Below the pieces are notes generated by a model that ran no database searches, was not told where the DNA came from, and worked only from the letters and a program-made list of their open reading frames with translations. This document shows, piece after piece, positions 35,734 to 45,746 of a stretch of 64,000 nucleotides of DNA (positions are counted from its first letter, which is position 1; each line of letters begins with the position of its first letter). Source of the stretch: Candidatus Uhrbacteria bacterium (lineage in GTDB: Bacteria > Patescibacteriota > Patescibacteriia > 2-12-FULL-60-25); NCBI GenBank assembly GCA_021413945.1, contig JAIOPK010000006.1, positions 62,001 through 126,000 on the forward strand, in the 5' to 3' direction. Both the position numbers and the translations under genes were made by a program.

Positions 35734-37365
35734 ATGCCCAAGTATTACCTCACCACACCCATCTATTACGTAAACGACAAACCGCATATCGGCCACACCT
35801 ATACGACGGTGGCGGCGGATGCTTTGGCGCGCTTCCATCGTTTACAGGGCGATGATGTTCGACTTGTTACGGGCACGGACGAGAATAGCCAGAAGAATGT
35901 CCAAGCCATGGAGAAGGCGGGGGAGAGCGATATTCAGGGGTATCTTGACCGCATGAGCGGGGAGTGGAAGAAGACGTGGGAGGACCTCGGTATTACTGTC
36001 GACGATTTTATTCGGACAACGGATGAGCGTCATTTGGCCGGTGTCGAACGTTTTTGGAAAGCCGTCGAAGAGAGCGGAGATCTGGAGAAGCGGACCTATG
36101 AAGGCTTGTATTGTCTTGGTTGCGAAGGATTTAAGACCGAGTCGGAAGTAATGAACGGACGATGTATTCTTCATCCGAATACGGATTTGCAGACGTTGTC
36201 AGAAGAGAACTGGTTTTTTAAACTGACAAACTATCGCGAGGCGTTGCTTGCGTATATCGATGCGAATCCGGAATTCGTCCAGCCGGAAAGCCGACGCAAT
36301 GAAATTCGGAGCTACATCGATAAGTTCATGACAGATGTTTCCGTGAGCCGTGAAGTGAAAAAAGTTTCGATTGGTATTCCGGTCCCGGGAGATGACTCGC
36401 AACGCATTTATGTTTGGTTCGACGCGCTCCTGAACTACATGACGGCGATCGGATACGGAACGGATGAGAAGATGTTTAAGAAGTATTGGCCGGTCGACCT
36501 CCAACTTGTTGGAAAAGACATCATTAAATTTCACTGCGCGCTTTGGCCGGCGATGATTATGAGTGCCGCAAAGCATGATAAGGCGCTTCAGAATAAAGAT
36601 GGCTCGGCAAAATTGCCCAAGCAGGTTTTTGCACACGGATTCTTTACGATCGATGGCCAGAAAATCTCAAAATCCTTAGGTAATGCCGTGGATCCGAGAG
36701 ATTTGGTGCCTACGTATGGATTCGATGCGATCCGCTATTATTTGCTTCGCGAAATCTCGTTTGGAGAGGACGGCGATTTTTCGCATGAGCGTTTGAAGGA
36801 TCGATATACGTCGGATCTTGGAAATACATTTGGTAATCTTGTGAATCGCGTCGTGGCGATGAGCAAGAAATATTTTGAAGGGGGCATTCCAAAAACTGAG
36901 GTCGCTCGTGCAGCGCTTCCCGTGTCGGAGCAGAGCGCTTGGGATGGAAAAGAAGGACTCGATCGTATTCGCGAAACCGTCGAGCATGCATTTGCGATCA
37001 ATCGTCCCGACCTTGCGCTTGATGCGATTTGGAACGGAGTAGGGGAAGGGCGTCGTTCCGGAATTTTTCAGGCAAATAAATTAGTAGAAGAGACGCAACC
37101 GTTTAAATTGGTGAAGGAAAATCCGGAGGCGGTGGCGGAAATTTTGTATGCGCTGCTTGAAGCGTGTCGCTGGTATGCATGGTTCGTGAATCCGATTATG
37201 CCGGAGGTATCGAGTAAAATATTTACTCAATTAGGATTGGATGCGGAGAAGGAATTGAATAAGGAGTGGGCTCAAGGGCTGATGTGGGGAGGTTTGAAGA
37301 CAGGAGCCGCACTCGGGGAGCCTGTTCCATTATTTCCGCGTCTTGAGGTACAATCAAAGGAATGA
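35734..37365 (+). CDS. metG: methionyl-tRNA synthetase
   Basis: 543 residues from the ATG at 35734, one base after the rsmI stop. Class I synthetase: PIYYVNDKPHIGHTYTT (HIGH motif), a single-knuckle connective domain (CLGCEGFKTES...MNGRC), ISKSLGNAVDP (KMSKS variant KISKS) and the anticodon-binding helical domain. There is no C-terminal Trbp111-like domain. It charges initiator and elongator tRNA-Met. Its TGA overlaps the cvpA ATG. Confidence 0.97.
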   Translation: MPKYYLTTPIYYVNDKPHIGHTYTTVAADALARFHRLQGDDVRLVTGTDENSQKNVQAMEKAGESDIQGYLDRMSGEWKKTWEDLGITVDDFIRTTDERHLAGVERFWKAVEESGDLEKRTYEGLYCLGCEGFKTESEVMNGRCILHPNTDLQTLSEENWFFKLTNYREALLAYIDANPEFVQPESRRNEIRSYIDKFMTDVSVSREVKKVSIGIPVPGDDSQRIYVWFDALLNYMTAIGYGTDEKMFKKYWPVDLQLVGKDIIKFHCALWPAMIMSAAKHDKALQNKDGSAKLPKQVFAHGFFTIDGQKISKSLGNAVDPRDLVPTYGFDAIRYYLLREISFGEDGDFSHERLKDRYTSDLGNTFGNLVNRVVAMSKKYFEGGIPKTEVARAALPVSEQSAWDGKEGLDRIRETVEHAFAINRPDLALDAIWNGVGEGRRSGIFQANKLVEETQPFKLVKENPEAVAEILYALLEACRWYAWFVNPIMPEVSSKIFTQLGLDAEKELNKEWAQGLMWGGLKTGAALGEPVPLFPRLEVQSKE

Positions 37366-37844
37366 TTCTCGTAGATATCGTTCTATTGTTGATCATCCTC
37401 TCCTTTGTCGGACGAGGGTGGAGGAATGGTTTTGTTGAAATGCTCGGTGAGTTGGTCGGAGCTGTTATCGCTTTTATCGCTGCGAGATTTCTTGCACCGG
37501 GTCTTGGACAGATTTTGGTGCTGTTTATGCCGGGGCGGTTGGGTCTCGCGCAGTTCATCGGCTTCGTGATCGTCTTCGTGCTCGTGATTCGGCTTGTCGG
37601 ATGGTTGTTTACGTTGGCTGATAAGATTTTGAAAATTGTTACATCGCTGCCGATTATTTCTTCTGTCGATAAAATTATTGGTGCCGTTCTTGGATTGTTA
37701 ACGGGAATCATTCTTGTTGGTTCGAGTGTATACGTTGTCCTTACCCTTCGCCTTGATCCGACATTGATGACTTGGCTTGGGGGATCGACCATTGGCCGTT
37801 TGACGATGTCGGCGTTTACGAACGTGCTCAGTTTCTTGTTGTGA
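37362..37844 (+). CDS. CvpA family membrane protein
   Basis: 160 residues, four TM helices (about 3-20, 28-45, 62-85, 100-125). VDIVLLLIILSFVGRGWRNGFVEML is the CvpA/colicin V production signature. Family members affect envelope function and toxin or secretion phenotypes, mechanism unknown. Start overlaps the metG stop (ATGA), and its own stop overlaps the tatD GTG start. Confidence 0.9.
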   Translation: MILVDIVLLLIILSFVGRGWRNGFVEMLGELVGAVIAFIAARFLAPGLGQILVLFMPGRLGLAQFIGFVIVFVLVIRLVGWLFTLADKILKIVTSLPIISSVDKIIGAVLGLLTGIILVGSSVYVVLTLRLDPTLMTWLGGSTIGRLTMSAFTNVLSFLL

Positions 37845-38674
37845 AGCCATTTCTGATCGACACGCACTGCCACATTCATTTTCCAGCCTACGATGTTGAT
37901 CGCGAGGAAGTTTTAGCGCGAATGAGAGAGAAAAATATTTGGGCGATGACGATTGGAACGGCGACGGAGAATGGAAAAAAGGCGATTGCTCTCGCGGATG
38001 CGACGGAGGGGATTTGGGCCACAGTCGGCCTGCATCCTTCGCATACGACTTCCGACCATGTCGACACAGACGAAGGTAAGGTTGATGAGCATGATGTGAC
38101 CGTCGAGGGATTGGTTTCACTCGCTCGAACTTCCAAGAAAGTTGTGGCGATCGGGGAGGCGGGTTTGGATTTCTTTCGATTGCCTGAAGATCGTGAACCG
38201 GCGATTGAGAAACAGGAAAAGGTTTTTCGAACTCACATCGCTGCGGCAAAGGAATTGGAGTTGCCTTTGGTGATTCATTGTCGTGATGCGCTGACGAGAT
38301 TGGCGGAGATTCTCGAAGAGGCTGGATATGCAAAAGGCGTAGTGCACTCGTTCACAGGTACTTGGGAAGAGGCGAAGCCGTTGATTGATCTTGGAATGCA
38401 CATTGCGGTGAATGGGATTGCGACATTTGGTTTGAGAAAGGGACAGGATCCAAAGACGTCGATTGATGAGACGATCAGGAATATTCCGATGGAACGATTG
38501 CTGGTGGAAACGGATGCGCCTTGGCTTGCGCCGACGGCGTTTCGTGGCAAGAGAAATGAGCCGGTTTACGTCGAGGAAGTCGCAAAACATGTCGCGAAAG
38601 TTCGCGGGATGACTTTGGAGGATGTCGCGAAACAAACGACGGAGAATGCGGTGAAGCTATTTCGTCTCTCTTAA
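37841..38674 (+). CDS. tatD: TatD family metal-dependent deoxyribonuclease/hydrolase
   Basis: 277 residues from a GTG at 37841-37843 that overlaps the CvpA stop (GTGA); the longer reading would overlap cvpA for 70 bases. FLIDTHCHIHF (HxH metal ligands), AIGEAGLDFFR (Glu), LPLVIHCRDA (His), VVHSFTGTWEEA (His) and VETDAPWLAP (Asp) complete the TatD TIM-barrel site. A 3'-5' exonuclease-like enzyme in repair and quality control. Confidence 0.95.
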   Translation: MKPFLIDTHCHIHFPAYDVDREEVLARMREKNIWAMTIGTATENGKKAIALADATEGIWATVGLHPSHTTSDHVDTDEGKVDEHDVTVEGLVSLARTSKKVVAIGEAGLDFFRLPEDREPAIEKQEKVFRTHIAAAKELELPLVIHCRDALTRLAEILEEAGYAKGVVHSFTGTWEEAKPLIDLGMHIAVNGIATFGLRKGQDPKTSIDETIRNIPMERLLVETDAPWLAPTAFRGKRNEPVYVEEVAKHVAKVRGMTLEDVAKQTTENAVKLFRLS

Positions 38675-38680
38675 TAGCGA

Positions 38681-38706
38681 AACGCTCCGACAGGCGTCGG
38701 AGCGTT
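38681..38706. terminator. bidirectional terminator
   Basis: Stem AACGCTCCGAC / GTCGGAGCGTT with a 4-nt loop. Ends the rsmI-tatD operon and the converging receiver gene; the U-run is weak. Confidence 0.75.
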
Positions 38707-38709
38707 CGG

Positions 38710-39081
38710 TTAGAGGTGTTGGCGCAGGAGGATCAGGAGATTGCCTTTTTCCACCGCGTCGGTACAGCCGAGCGTGCACATCTGTTCGCGCAGCTCGCGG
38801 TCACTGGAGCTCGAGATGACGGGTCGCGGAAAACCCGAGGCTTTGATTTCCGCGAGGATCGGTAGCGTGTCGATTCTTCGGACGTACCGAGTGAGGCTTG
38901 CGTCGAGGATGATGAGCGAGATCTGCTCCCGATGTGCGCGGAAGTGCTTTATGCCCTCTTCTACCGTGAGGGCGCTTAGAAGTTTGGCGCGATGGCCGGG
39001 CAGGCCGAGGAACTCCCGGACGACGAGATGTACATCCGCGTCATCCTCGACCATGAGAATCATCGTTTCATGGCTACCCAT
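38710..39081 (-). CDS. stand-alone response-regulator receiver protein
   Basis: 123 residues, one CheY-like domain. MILMVEDDADVHLVV holds the acidic pair, LIILDASL the phospho-acceptor Asp, VISSSSD the Ser/Thr switch and AVEKG the conserved Lys. No output domain. AGGAG lies 8 nt before the ATG, one of the few clear Shine-Dalgarno sites here. No histidine kinase is in the window, so its partner is unknown. Confidence 0.9.
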   Translation of the reverse strand: MGSHETMILMVEDDADVHLVVREFLGLPGHRAKLLSALTVEEGIKHFRAHREQISLIILDASLTRYVRRIDTLPILAEIKASGFPRPVISSSSDRELREQMCTLGCTDAVEKGNLLILLRQHL

Positions 39082-39157
39082 GAGTATTTCTCCTTACGTC
39101 CGAATGCGAAGCGACCCTATGCGGATGAGCCTCGTTTGTCAAGACTTCGCCGTGCTC

Positions 39158-40051
39158 CTATCGAGGCAGAGTAACGCGTTGTTTCGAACGCGAAACCAAA
39201 TGGTCTTGAACGAGCCTCTGAACCATTTGTTCCAGCCAAACCATGTCCTGCTTATTATCAAACGCATCATCTACGATTTGTCCGAGCCGATCGATGTCGA
39301 TTCCCGCAGAGCGCTCACGTACCGCCTTCAGGATACGTCCTCGATAGATACGATCCGGGAATTTTTTTCCGTGGTGAATTCGTTCTATGGATTTTTTTAC
39401 CATTTGTTTTGGCGTTTTTACTTTTCCTGAGAGAAATTTTGGTGCTGCGAGGCAATCGTCTTTCATTGGGCACATCGAACAAGCAGGAGTTTTGGTGCAG
39501 ATCGACGTCGCGAGGTCGAACGCGGCTTGAGGGAGATCGTAGAAACGGGGAGAATGCTGAATGAAGGATGCAGAATATTTTCGGATGCGTTCGTCGTCGA
39601 CGGGTTGGGGGTAGGGTTTGCCGAGCCAGAGTCGGCCGCCTACTCGTCGTAAGTTTGTGTCGATGGGCCAACGGCGTTCGTGAAGCGAGAATGTGGCGAG
39701 CGCGTCGGCGGTGTAGGGGCCGATGCCTTTGAGAGCGAGCCATGCTTCGCGCGATTTAGGTACGCCGTCGTGTACAACGTGTTTGGCGATATCACGGAGG
39801 GCGAGTCCGCGTCGGTTGTAGCCGAGGCCGGCCCATGAGTGAATGATTTCCGCGTTTGAAGCTTTGGCGAGCGCGTTCCAAGTCGGGAAGCGTTTCATCC
39901 ATGCGCGATAAAAATCGATGACGCGGGAAACTTGGGTTTGCTGGAGCATGATTTCCGAAACGAGAATGCGATACGGGTCACGCGTACCGCGCCACGGGAG
40001 CTTGCGGCCCTCGCGGTCGAACCATCGGAGAAGTTTCTGCCACGGTTTCAT
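39158..40051 (-). CDS. mutY: A/G-specific adenine glycosylase MutY (short form)
   Basis: 297 residues from the ATG at 40049-40051, which overlaps the upstream stop (ATGA). LPWRGTRDPYRILVSEIMLQQTQV holds the catalytic Glu and the MutY-type recognition helix; LKGIGPYTADALATF is the HhH; WPIDTNLRRV holds the catalytic Asp; CTKTPACSMCPMKDDC is the C-x6-C-x2-C-x5-C iron-sulfur loop. It stops about 55 residues after the cluster and lacks the NUDIX-like 8-oxoG-recognising C-terminal domain of most MutY proteins. Confidence 0.93.
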   Translation of the reverse strand: MKPWQKLLRWFDREGRKLPWRGTRDPYRILVSEIMLQQTQVSRVIDFYRAWMKRFPTWNALAKASNAEIIHSWAGLGYNRRGLALRDIAKHVVHDGVPKSREAWLALKGIGPYTADALATFSLHERRWPIDTNLRRVGGRLWLGKPYPQPVDDERIRKYSASFIQHSPRFYDLPQAAFDLATSICTKTPACSMCPMKDDCLAAPKFLSGKVKTPKQMVKKSIERIHHGKKFPDRIYRGRILKAVRERSAGIDIDRLGQIVDDAFDNKQDMVWLEQMVQRLVQDHLVSRSKQRVTLPR

Positions 40052-40692
40052 CGGCGGAAGGTAAGTGTCGAGAGAGATTCTATGAAGTTTTTTTCCGCCT
40101 GCGCGTTTCCCGGTTTGGCCCAAATAAGCATCGTGGAAGAGGCGCCGCTCAAATCGTGTAAAACCCATTCGGTGCCGCTTGTCCCGATCAGAAGACGGCC
40201 GTCGACAAAGTAGACCGCTTCCGCGGTGGTTGTCGTTTGCGCGCGCAGGATGGCTTCACGATCCGGATTATACGGCTCCATTTTTAACCACCCAAAGTCA
40301 AAATACAGTTCGTTTCCCGCGTTACCGCTTGGCATCGGGAGGCGGATGCTGAATCCGAGCGGAACATTGAGCCATTCCCTCCAATTCGTCGACGCGCGCG
40401 TTCGCACAAGCGGTTCGGCTCTCGCGAGGAGATCGCGTTCCTCGTCATATTTGTGGATGAGGTTTTGTGCCTCGCGTATTTTATCCGAAGCGGTGTCGAG
40501 TTTTTGATTTGCTTCGTCGGCGAGTTTTTTGCTCGCGGCGGAGAGACCTTCCGATTGTTTTCGGGCTTGCTCCGTTGCCTCGACCAGCCGTGCCCGGTCG
40601 GTATTCGATATGTGAAGGAAATATCCGGTGCCAATAGCGGCGGCCGCGGCTCCGAGAAGGATCCATCCAAAAATAGACCAAGATTTTGCCAT
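40048..40692 (-). CDS. membrane-anchored coiled-coil protein of unknown function
   Basis: 214 residues. N-terminal TM (about 5-26) without cleavage site, coiled coil (about 33-92, rich in Ala, Lys, Glu and Arg), then a C-terminal globular domain (WREWLNVPLGFSIRLPMPSG, VYFVDGRLLIGTSG). Probably anchored with the C-terminal domain outside the membrane. Overlaps mutY by 4 nt, so they share a transcript. Confidence 0.6.
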   Translation of the reverse strand: MAKSWSIFGWILLGAAAAAIGTGYFLHISNTDRARLVEATEQARKQSEGLSAASKKLADEANQKLDTASDKIREAQNLIHKYDEERDLLARAEPLVRTRASTNWREWLNVPLGFSIRLPMPSGNAGNELYFDFGWLKMEPYNPDREAILRAQTTTTAEAVYFVDGRLLIGTSGTEWVLHDLSGASSTMLIWAKPGNAQAEKNFIESLSTLTFRR

Positions 40693-40747
40693 AACGATAG
40701 TGATCGTAGCGTAAAAGCGGAAAGCGTGGTACCCTCACGCCTTGATA

Positions 40748-42934
40748 ATGCCACGCGAGCCAAAACCGAGGCTTCATGCCCTTGATTCCATCCGAATCCG
40801 CATTTCTTTTGCGGATGGCGGGGCTTTACGCGTGGACGCGATTGCCGACTACGGAACGCTCAAAGTTCCACTCATGTCGCTTGCGGGAGCCTCCGACACC
40901 AAGACGGATAAGGAGGGGCGCGTACATGAAGCCGACCGCGATTGGGATGTGGAAGGGGAGGCGCGCGTGTTTTTGGCTCATGCGTATCCGATGATTCCGA
41001 CGGACGAGGCCCATGTGTTCCGCGTCCCCGCCGACGAGATGTATGCGTTTTCTAAAGACGTGCTACCGGAGCTTGAGTACCAATATACCGTCGAGGCCGA
41101 TCCTGGCGTGTTGGAAAAGCTCGCGGTACGCCGTTTGGCGATCTCACCGGAGATCGGCATTTCATCCTCGCGCACGGGTTGGTTCGATTTTTCCGTTGCT
41201 TGGCATTGCAAAGAGGCGGATATCGATACGAAAGAACTTCTAGAAGCGGTGAGTAGTGGGAGACCGTTTGTCCGCACGAGCGACGGCACGCTGATCGAGT
41301 ACGAGAACACAGAAGAGCTTGAGCGCCTCGCCGATTTTTTGAACCGCGCAGAACAGAAAGACGACGGATCGTTTTCCGGACGATTGTTTGACGCACCGGA
41401 AATGCAGGCTTTGCTTGAGCGCATGCAGACATCGCGCATGGAGACGACGGACGCCGCATTCCGACAATTCCTCTCGGAATCGCAAGCCGGCAAACCCATC
41501 GAACCGATCGACGCCCCGAAACATCTTGAACCGGTTCTGCGTCCGTATCAGAAGGACGGCATGGCGTGGATCGCGTTTTTACGCAAATACGGTTTTGGCG
41601 GAATTCTTGCGGACGACATGGGCTTGGGCAAAACGTTGCAGGTGCTCGCGTTTCTTGCCGCGACGCGCAAGCCCGGGGATACGCCCGACTTGGTCGTGTG
41701 TCCTAAGACGTTGACAATGACTTGGTCGGAAGAGTCGGCCAAGTATGTGCCGGGGCTGAAGACGCTCGTAGTCGAGGGAACGGCGGAAGAACGGGAGCGG
41801 ATTATCCGTACGATCGACGGATATGATTTAATTATTACGACGTATCCTTCCCTGCAGCGCGACTTGCCTCAATACCTCGATCGTGGAAAAGCGTTTCGGA
41901 CCTGTATTATTGACGAAGCGCAGTACATCAAGAATTCCGCGACCGCTACGGCTAAGTCCGTCAAACTCGTGCCGGCTGATTTCCGTCTCGCGCTTACGGG
42001 TACGCCGCTTGAAAATGGCGTACACGAGCTGTGGTCGATTTATGATTTCTTGATGCCGGGATTTTTGGGAACGACATCGGACTTCCGCAAACGATACGAG
42101 CGCCCGATTAAGGACCGTCAGGACCAAGGCGCGCTCGACAGGCTGCGCACACGCATCCGTCCGTTCATGCTGCGCCGTACCAAGGCCGCGCTTTTGAAGG
42201 ACTTGCCGCCCAAAGTCGAGCAGACGATGCATGCGCCGCTCACGCCTGAGCAGTTGGTCGTGTACACGCGAACGCTTGAGGAGGTGCGCGAAAATGTAAT
42301 GAAAGCGGTGGCGGAAAAAGGATTTGCGCAGTCGCGTATCGAGATTTTGACGGCGCTCATGAAGCTCCGACGTATTTGCGACCACCCGGCGCTTGTTGAC
42401 CCGCGTTTGCCAAAGACGGACGAGCTTTCCGGAAAAATGAGTCTAGCGCTTGAACTTGTGCGCCAGGCCGTCGAGGGCGGTCATAAAGTATTACTATTTT
42501 CGCAATTTACCGGCATGCTGGACTTGCTCCGCGCCTCGCTCGATGAGCTCGGTATTGGTCACGCGACGATTGAAGGGAAGACGCGCGATCGCGATGCTGA
42601 GATTAAAAAATTCAGCAAGGATCCAAAGATTCCGGTATTTTTGCTGTCGCTGCGCGCCGGCGGAACGGGACTGACCTTGGTCGAGGCCGATACCGTCATC
42701 CTATTCGATCCATGGTGGAATCCGATGGTCGAGGCTCAGGCGATGGACCGCGCACATCGCATCGGACAAACCAAGTCGGTGAACGTCTATAAGCTCGTCA
42801 CCAAGGGTTCGGTCGAGGAAAAGGTTATGGAACTTCAAGTGCGCAAAAAACAATTGTTTGACGCATTAATTCAGGAGTCGGAAGCCGACCTGGGCGCACT
42901 CACATGGGAGGATGTTCAGGGCTTGTTGGCTTAA
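40748..42934 (+). CDS. SNF2/Rad54-family ATPase (helicase-like)
   Basis: 728 residues from the ATG at 40748. An N-terminal region of about 250 residues without a zinc-finger SWIM motif is followed by the SNF2 core: LRPYQKDGMAWIAFLRKYGF, ILADDMGLGKTLQ (Walker A), CIIDEAQYIKN (DEAH-box equivalent), ALTGTPLENGVHELW, FSQFTGMLDLL and GGTGLTLVEADTVI...MDRAHRIGQ. A dsDNA translocase, likely remodelling protein-DNA complexes such as RNA polymerase or repair factors. It is not embedded in a defence island. Confidence 0.95.
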   Translation: MPREPKPRLHALDSIRIRISFADGGALRVDAIADYGTLKVPLMSLAGASDTKTDKEGRVHEADRDWDVEGEARVFLAHAYPMIPTDEAHVFRVPADEMYAFSKDVLPELEYQYTVEADPGVLEKLAVRRLAISPEIGISSSRTGWFDFSVAWHCKEADIDTKELLEAVSSGRPFVRTSDGTLIEYENTEELERLADFLNRAEQKDDGSFSGRLFDAPEMQALLERMQTSRMETTDAAFRQFLSESQAGKPIEPIDAPKHLEPVLRPYQKDGMAWIAFLRKYGFGGILADDMGLGKTLQVLAFLAATRKPGDTPDLVVCPKTLTMTWSEESAKYVPGLKTLVVEGTAEERERIIRTIDGYDLIITTYPSLQRDLPQYLDRGKAFRTCIIDEAQYIKNSATATAKSVKLVPADFRLALTGTPLENGVHELWSIYDFLMPGFLGTTSDFRKRYERPIKDRQDQGALDRLRTRIRPFMLRRTKAALLKDLPPKVEQTMHAPLTPEQLVVYTRTLEEVRENVMKAVAEKGFAQSRIEILTALMKLRRICDHPALVDPRLPKTDELSGKMSLALELVRQAVEGGHKVLLFSQFTGMLDLLRASLDELGIGHATIEGKTRDRDAEIKKFSKDPKIPVFLLSLRAGGTGLTLVEADTVILFDPWWNPMVEAQAMDRAHRIGQTKSVNVYKLVTKGSVEEKVMELQVRKKQLFDALIQESEADLGALTWEDVQGLLA

Positions 42935-42945
42935 GGGTCGGTTTG

Positions 42946-42974
42946 TTGACAATAGAGCGATATTTTCTTAGGAT
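42946..42974 (+). promoter_or_regulatory. promoter of the pyrophosphatase gene
   Basis: -35 TTGACA (42946-42951), 17-bp spacer, -10 TAGGAT (42969-42974). Start near 42981 leaves a 20-nt pyrimidine-rich leader without Shine-Dalgarno. Confidence 0.8.
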
Positions 42975-43000
42975 GCTTCCGTCTTATCCTTATTTTATCT

Positions 43001-45001
43001 ATGCAAAACTTGCTTCCGTACATCATGGGTGCCGCCGTACTGGCTATCGTTTTTGCCGCTTATCTGGCTAGCCGAATCTTGGCTTTGCCTGCCGGTAACG
43101 CAAAAATGGTTGAGATCGCACAGGCTATTCAAGAGGGCGCCATGGCGTACCTGAACCGACAGTATCGCACCATTGCGGTGATCGGCGTGGTCTTGTTTCT
43201 TGTCGTCGGCATGCTTCCGGCATTGGGTTGGATGATGGCATTCGGCTTTGCTGTTGGTGCGATTTTGTCTGCGCTCGCCGGATACGTCGGCATGTATATC
43301 TCGGTGCGCGCGAATGTGCGCACAGCTGAAGCCGCCAAGGGTGGAATGGAAAAAGCGATGGATGTTGCCGTCAAAGGCGGCGCCGTCACAGGATTCATGG
43401 TTGTCGGTCTTGGGTTGCTCGGCGTTTCTGCTTTCTATTATTTCACGAATGACGTGAAGGCTTTGATCGGTCTCTCATTTGGTGCTTCGTTGATTTCCGT
43501 GTTTGCTCGTTTGGGCGGCGGAATCTTTACCAAGGCCGCCGACGTCGGAGCCGACCTTGTTGGTAAAGTCGAGGCGGGAATTCCGGAGGACGACCCGCGC
43601 AATCCGGCTGTGATCGCCGACAACGTTGGTGACAACGTTGGCGACTGTGCCGGTATGGCCGCGGACTTGTTTGAGACCTATGCCGTTACAGCTGTAGCCG
43701 CGATGCTCCTCGGGCATCTTTTGTTCCCGGGATCGACGAATGCGATTTTGTATCCGCTTGCACTTGGCGGCGTTTCCATCGTCACGTCGATTATCGCTTT
43801 GTACTTCATCAAGCTCACCAAGGGCACGCAGAATATCATGGGTGGTTTGTACAAAGGTTTGATCGCATCGGGCGTTTTGGCTGCGGTCGCGTTCTACTTT
43901 GTTACGACAAAGCTCTGGGCCGGTAGCAACGTCGATGCCATGAGCTTGTACTACGCCTCGCTCGTCGGCTTGGTTGTTACGGGCCTCATGGTTGTCATCA
44001 CCGACTACTACACGTCCAAATCGTTTGAGCCGGTGAAGTCGATTGCTTCGGCCTCACAGACAGGACATGGAACGAACGTTATCGCCGGTCTTGCCGTGTC
44101 GATGAAGTCGACGGCTGCTCCGGTCATCGTCATCGTTGCCGCGATGCTTACGGCTTATAACTTGGCCGGTCTCTACGGCATCGCGATTGCCGCGATGAGC
44201 ATGCTCTCACTCACTGGAATCATCGTTACCATCGATGCGTTTGGTCCGATTACGGATAATGCCGGTGGTATCGCGGAAATGGCAGGTCTCGACGAGAGCG
44301 TCCGCAAGATTACTGATCCTCTCGACGCCGTTGGAAACACAACCAAGGCTGTTACGAAGGGTTACGCGATCGCTTCTGCCGGTCTTGCTGCGATGGTGCT
44401 TTTTGCCTCATACACGCAGGAGATCGCCAATTTGGGTAAGCATCTTGTCTTTACGCTTGAGGATCCGAACTTGCTCGCCGGTCTTTTCATCGGTGGATTG
44501 CTTCCGTACTTGTTCGGAGCGTTTGCGATGCAGGCTGTTGGAAAGACGGCCGGTGAAGTTGTTGAGGAAGTGCGCCGCCAGTTCCGCGACATCAAAGGGA
44601 TTATGGAAGGAACGGCTAAGCCGGACTACGCCAAGTGCGTTGACGTCGTGACGAAGGGCGCGTTGAAGCAGATGATTGTTCCGGCGCTTCTTCCAGTCGT
44701 CGTTCCGATTGTTGTCGGCTTCTGGCTTGGTCCGATTGCGCTTGGAGGATTGCTCGTCGGTGCGATCGTCACAGGTTTGTTCGTCGGCATCTCGATGACG
44801 ACCGGAGGTGGCGCTTGGGACAATGCTAAGAAGTACATCGAGGATGGCAACTTTGGCGGCAAAAAGTCTTTTGCGCATCAGGCTGCCGTCACGGGAGACA
44901 CTGTCGGCGATCCGTATAAGGACACAGCCGGTCCGGCCATCAACCCGATGATCAAGATTTTGAACATCGTGGCTCTACTGATTATCGGACTCATCGTGTA
45001 A
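43001..45001 (+). CDS. hppA: membrane H+-translocating pyrophosphatase, K+-independent type
   Basis: 666 residues, about 16 TM helices. Substrate site [21 protein letters not shown] and [21 protein letters not shown], then [13 protein letters not shown]. The cation-dependence site reads [10 protein letters not shown], with Lys449 and Thr452; K+-dependent enzymes have Ala at the Lys position. So this is read as the K+-independent, proton-pumping class. It couples pyrophosphate hydrolysis to proton export, useful to a fermentative cell. Followed 10 nt later by a flavin reductase gene. Confidence 0.97.
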   Translation: MQNLLPYIMGAAVLAIVFAAYLASRILALPAGNAKMVEIAQAIQEGAMAYLNRQYRTIAVIGVVLFLVVGMLPALGWMMAFGFAVGAILSALAGYVGMYISVRANVRTAEAAKGGMEKAMDVAVKGGAVTGFMVVGLGLLGVSAFYYFTNDVKALIGLSFGASLISVFARLGGGIFTKAADVGADLVGKVEAGIPEDDPRNPAVIADNVGDNVGDCAGMAADLFETYAVTAVAAMLLGHLLFPGSTNAILYPLALGGVSIVTSIIALYFIKLTKGTQNIMGGLYKGLIASGVLAAVAFYFVTTKLWAGSNVDAMSLYYASLVGLVVTGLMVVITDYYTSKSFEPVKSIASASQTGHGTNVIAGLAVSMKSTAAPVIVIVAAMLTAYNLAGLYGIAIAAMSMLSLTGIIVTIDAFGPITDNAGGIAEMAGLDESVRKITDPLDAVGNTTKAVTKGYAIASAGLAAMVLFASYTQEIANLGKHLVFTLEDPNLLAGLFIGGLLPYLFGAFAMQAVGKTAGEVVEEVRRQFRDIKGIMEGTAKPDYAKCVDVVTKGALKQMIVPALLPVVVPIVVGFWLGPIALGGLLVGAIVTGLFVGISMTTGGGAWDNAKKYIEDGNFGGKKSFAHQAAVTGDTVGDPYKDTAGPAINPMIKILNIVALLIIGLIV

Positions 45002-45011
45002 GCTCTTGGGC

Positions 45012-45746
45012 ATGGCATTGAATCCCGTACTCGTTGTCAGACGATTCCGCGTTCAGGAAATTAAGTGGGAAACGGCGGAAACATATACGCTCGTTCTCGC
45101 TCCGGAGGACGCGACCGACATGGTCGCGTTCAAGCCGGGGCAGTGGGTGTATTTGCATTTGTTCAATCAGGACGGAACGCCTTGGGCTAAGGCGGCGTAT
45201 TCGATTGCGCTCGCGCCGGAAGAATGTTCGCAGAGAATTGAGCTCGGGATCAAGCTGCACGGTGATTTCACCAAGCGGGCGAGCAAGCTCATGCCGGATG
45301 ATGTGGTCGGCGTGCAGGGACCGTTTGGCGTATTTGTGTTGCCCCCAGGTGAATCGCCGCTTGTGATGTTTGCCGGAGGAATCGGCGTGACGCCGTTACG
45401 CAGTATGATCCGATCGTTGGTGAAGAGCGGGGGATCGCGATCGGTTACATTGTTTTATTCAAATAAATACGTGGAAGAGTCGCCGTATCTGGAGGAGTTC
45501 ATGGCTTTAGCCGAAAGCGCGTCTTGGTTTCGGTTTATCCCTACCCTGACTCAACAGGCGCCGACCGATTGGAAGGGGGAGCGAAGCCGAATCGATTTGG
45601 CTATGCTGCAGAAGCATGCCGTTATCGACATGAATACCACGTATCTCATGTGCGGACCTCGGCCGTTTATGGAGAGTATCCGCGGATTTTTGAAGGAAGC
45701 AGGGATCGACGTCAAGAAACAACTCAAAGAGGAATTGTTTGGCTAG
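45012..45746 (+). CDS. ferredoxin-NADP reductase-like FAD/NAD(P)-binding oxidoreductase
   Basis: 244 residues from the ATG at 45012 (a TTG at 45006 is possible). FAD-binding beta barrel (AFKPGQWVYLHLF, then AAYSIALAP; the usual Arg of RxYS is Ala), NAD(P)-binding half (GGIGVTPLRSMIRSL, YLMCGPRPFMESI). There is no fused iron-sulfur or haem domain, so it needs a separate electron partner. Probably co-transcribed with hppA. Confidence 0.88.
   Translation: MALNPVLVVRRFRVQEIKWETAETYTLVLAPEDATDMVAFKPGQWVYLHLFNQDGTPWAKAAYSIALAPEECSQRIELGIKLHGDFTKRASKLMPDDVVGVQGPFGVFVLPPGESPLVMFAGGIGVTPLRSMIRSLVKSGGSRSVTLFYSNKYVEESPYLEEFMALAESASWFRFIPTLTQQAPTDWKGERSRIDLAMLQKHAVIDMNTTYLMCGPRPFMESIRGFLKEAGIDVKKQLKEELFG

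Noticed and set aside
41828-42385. 185-codon minus-strand frame opposite the SNF2 gene
   Set aside because: Arg/His-rich antisense translation with no motif or signal.
40748-42934. SNF2 ATPase considered as part of a DISARM or other defence system
   Set aside because: No methyltransferase, nuclease or phospholipase-D partner lies next to it; neighbours are mutY and hppA.
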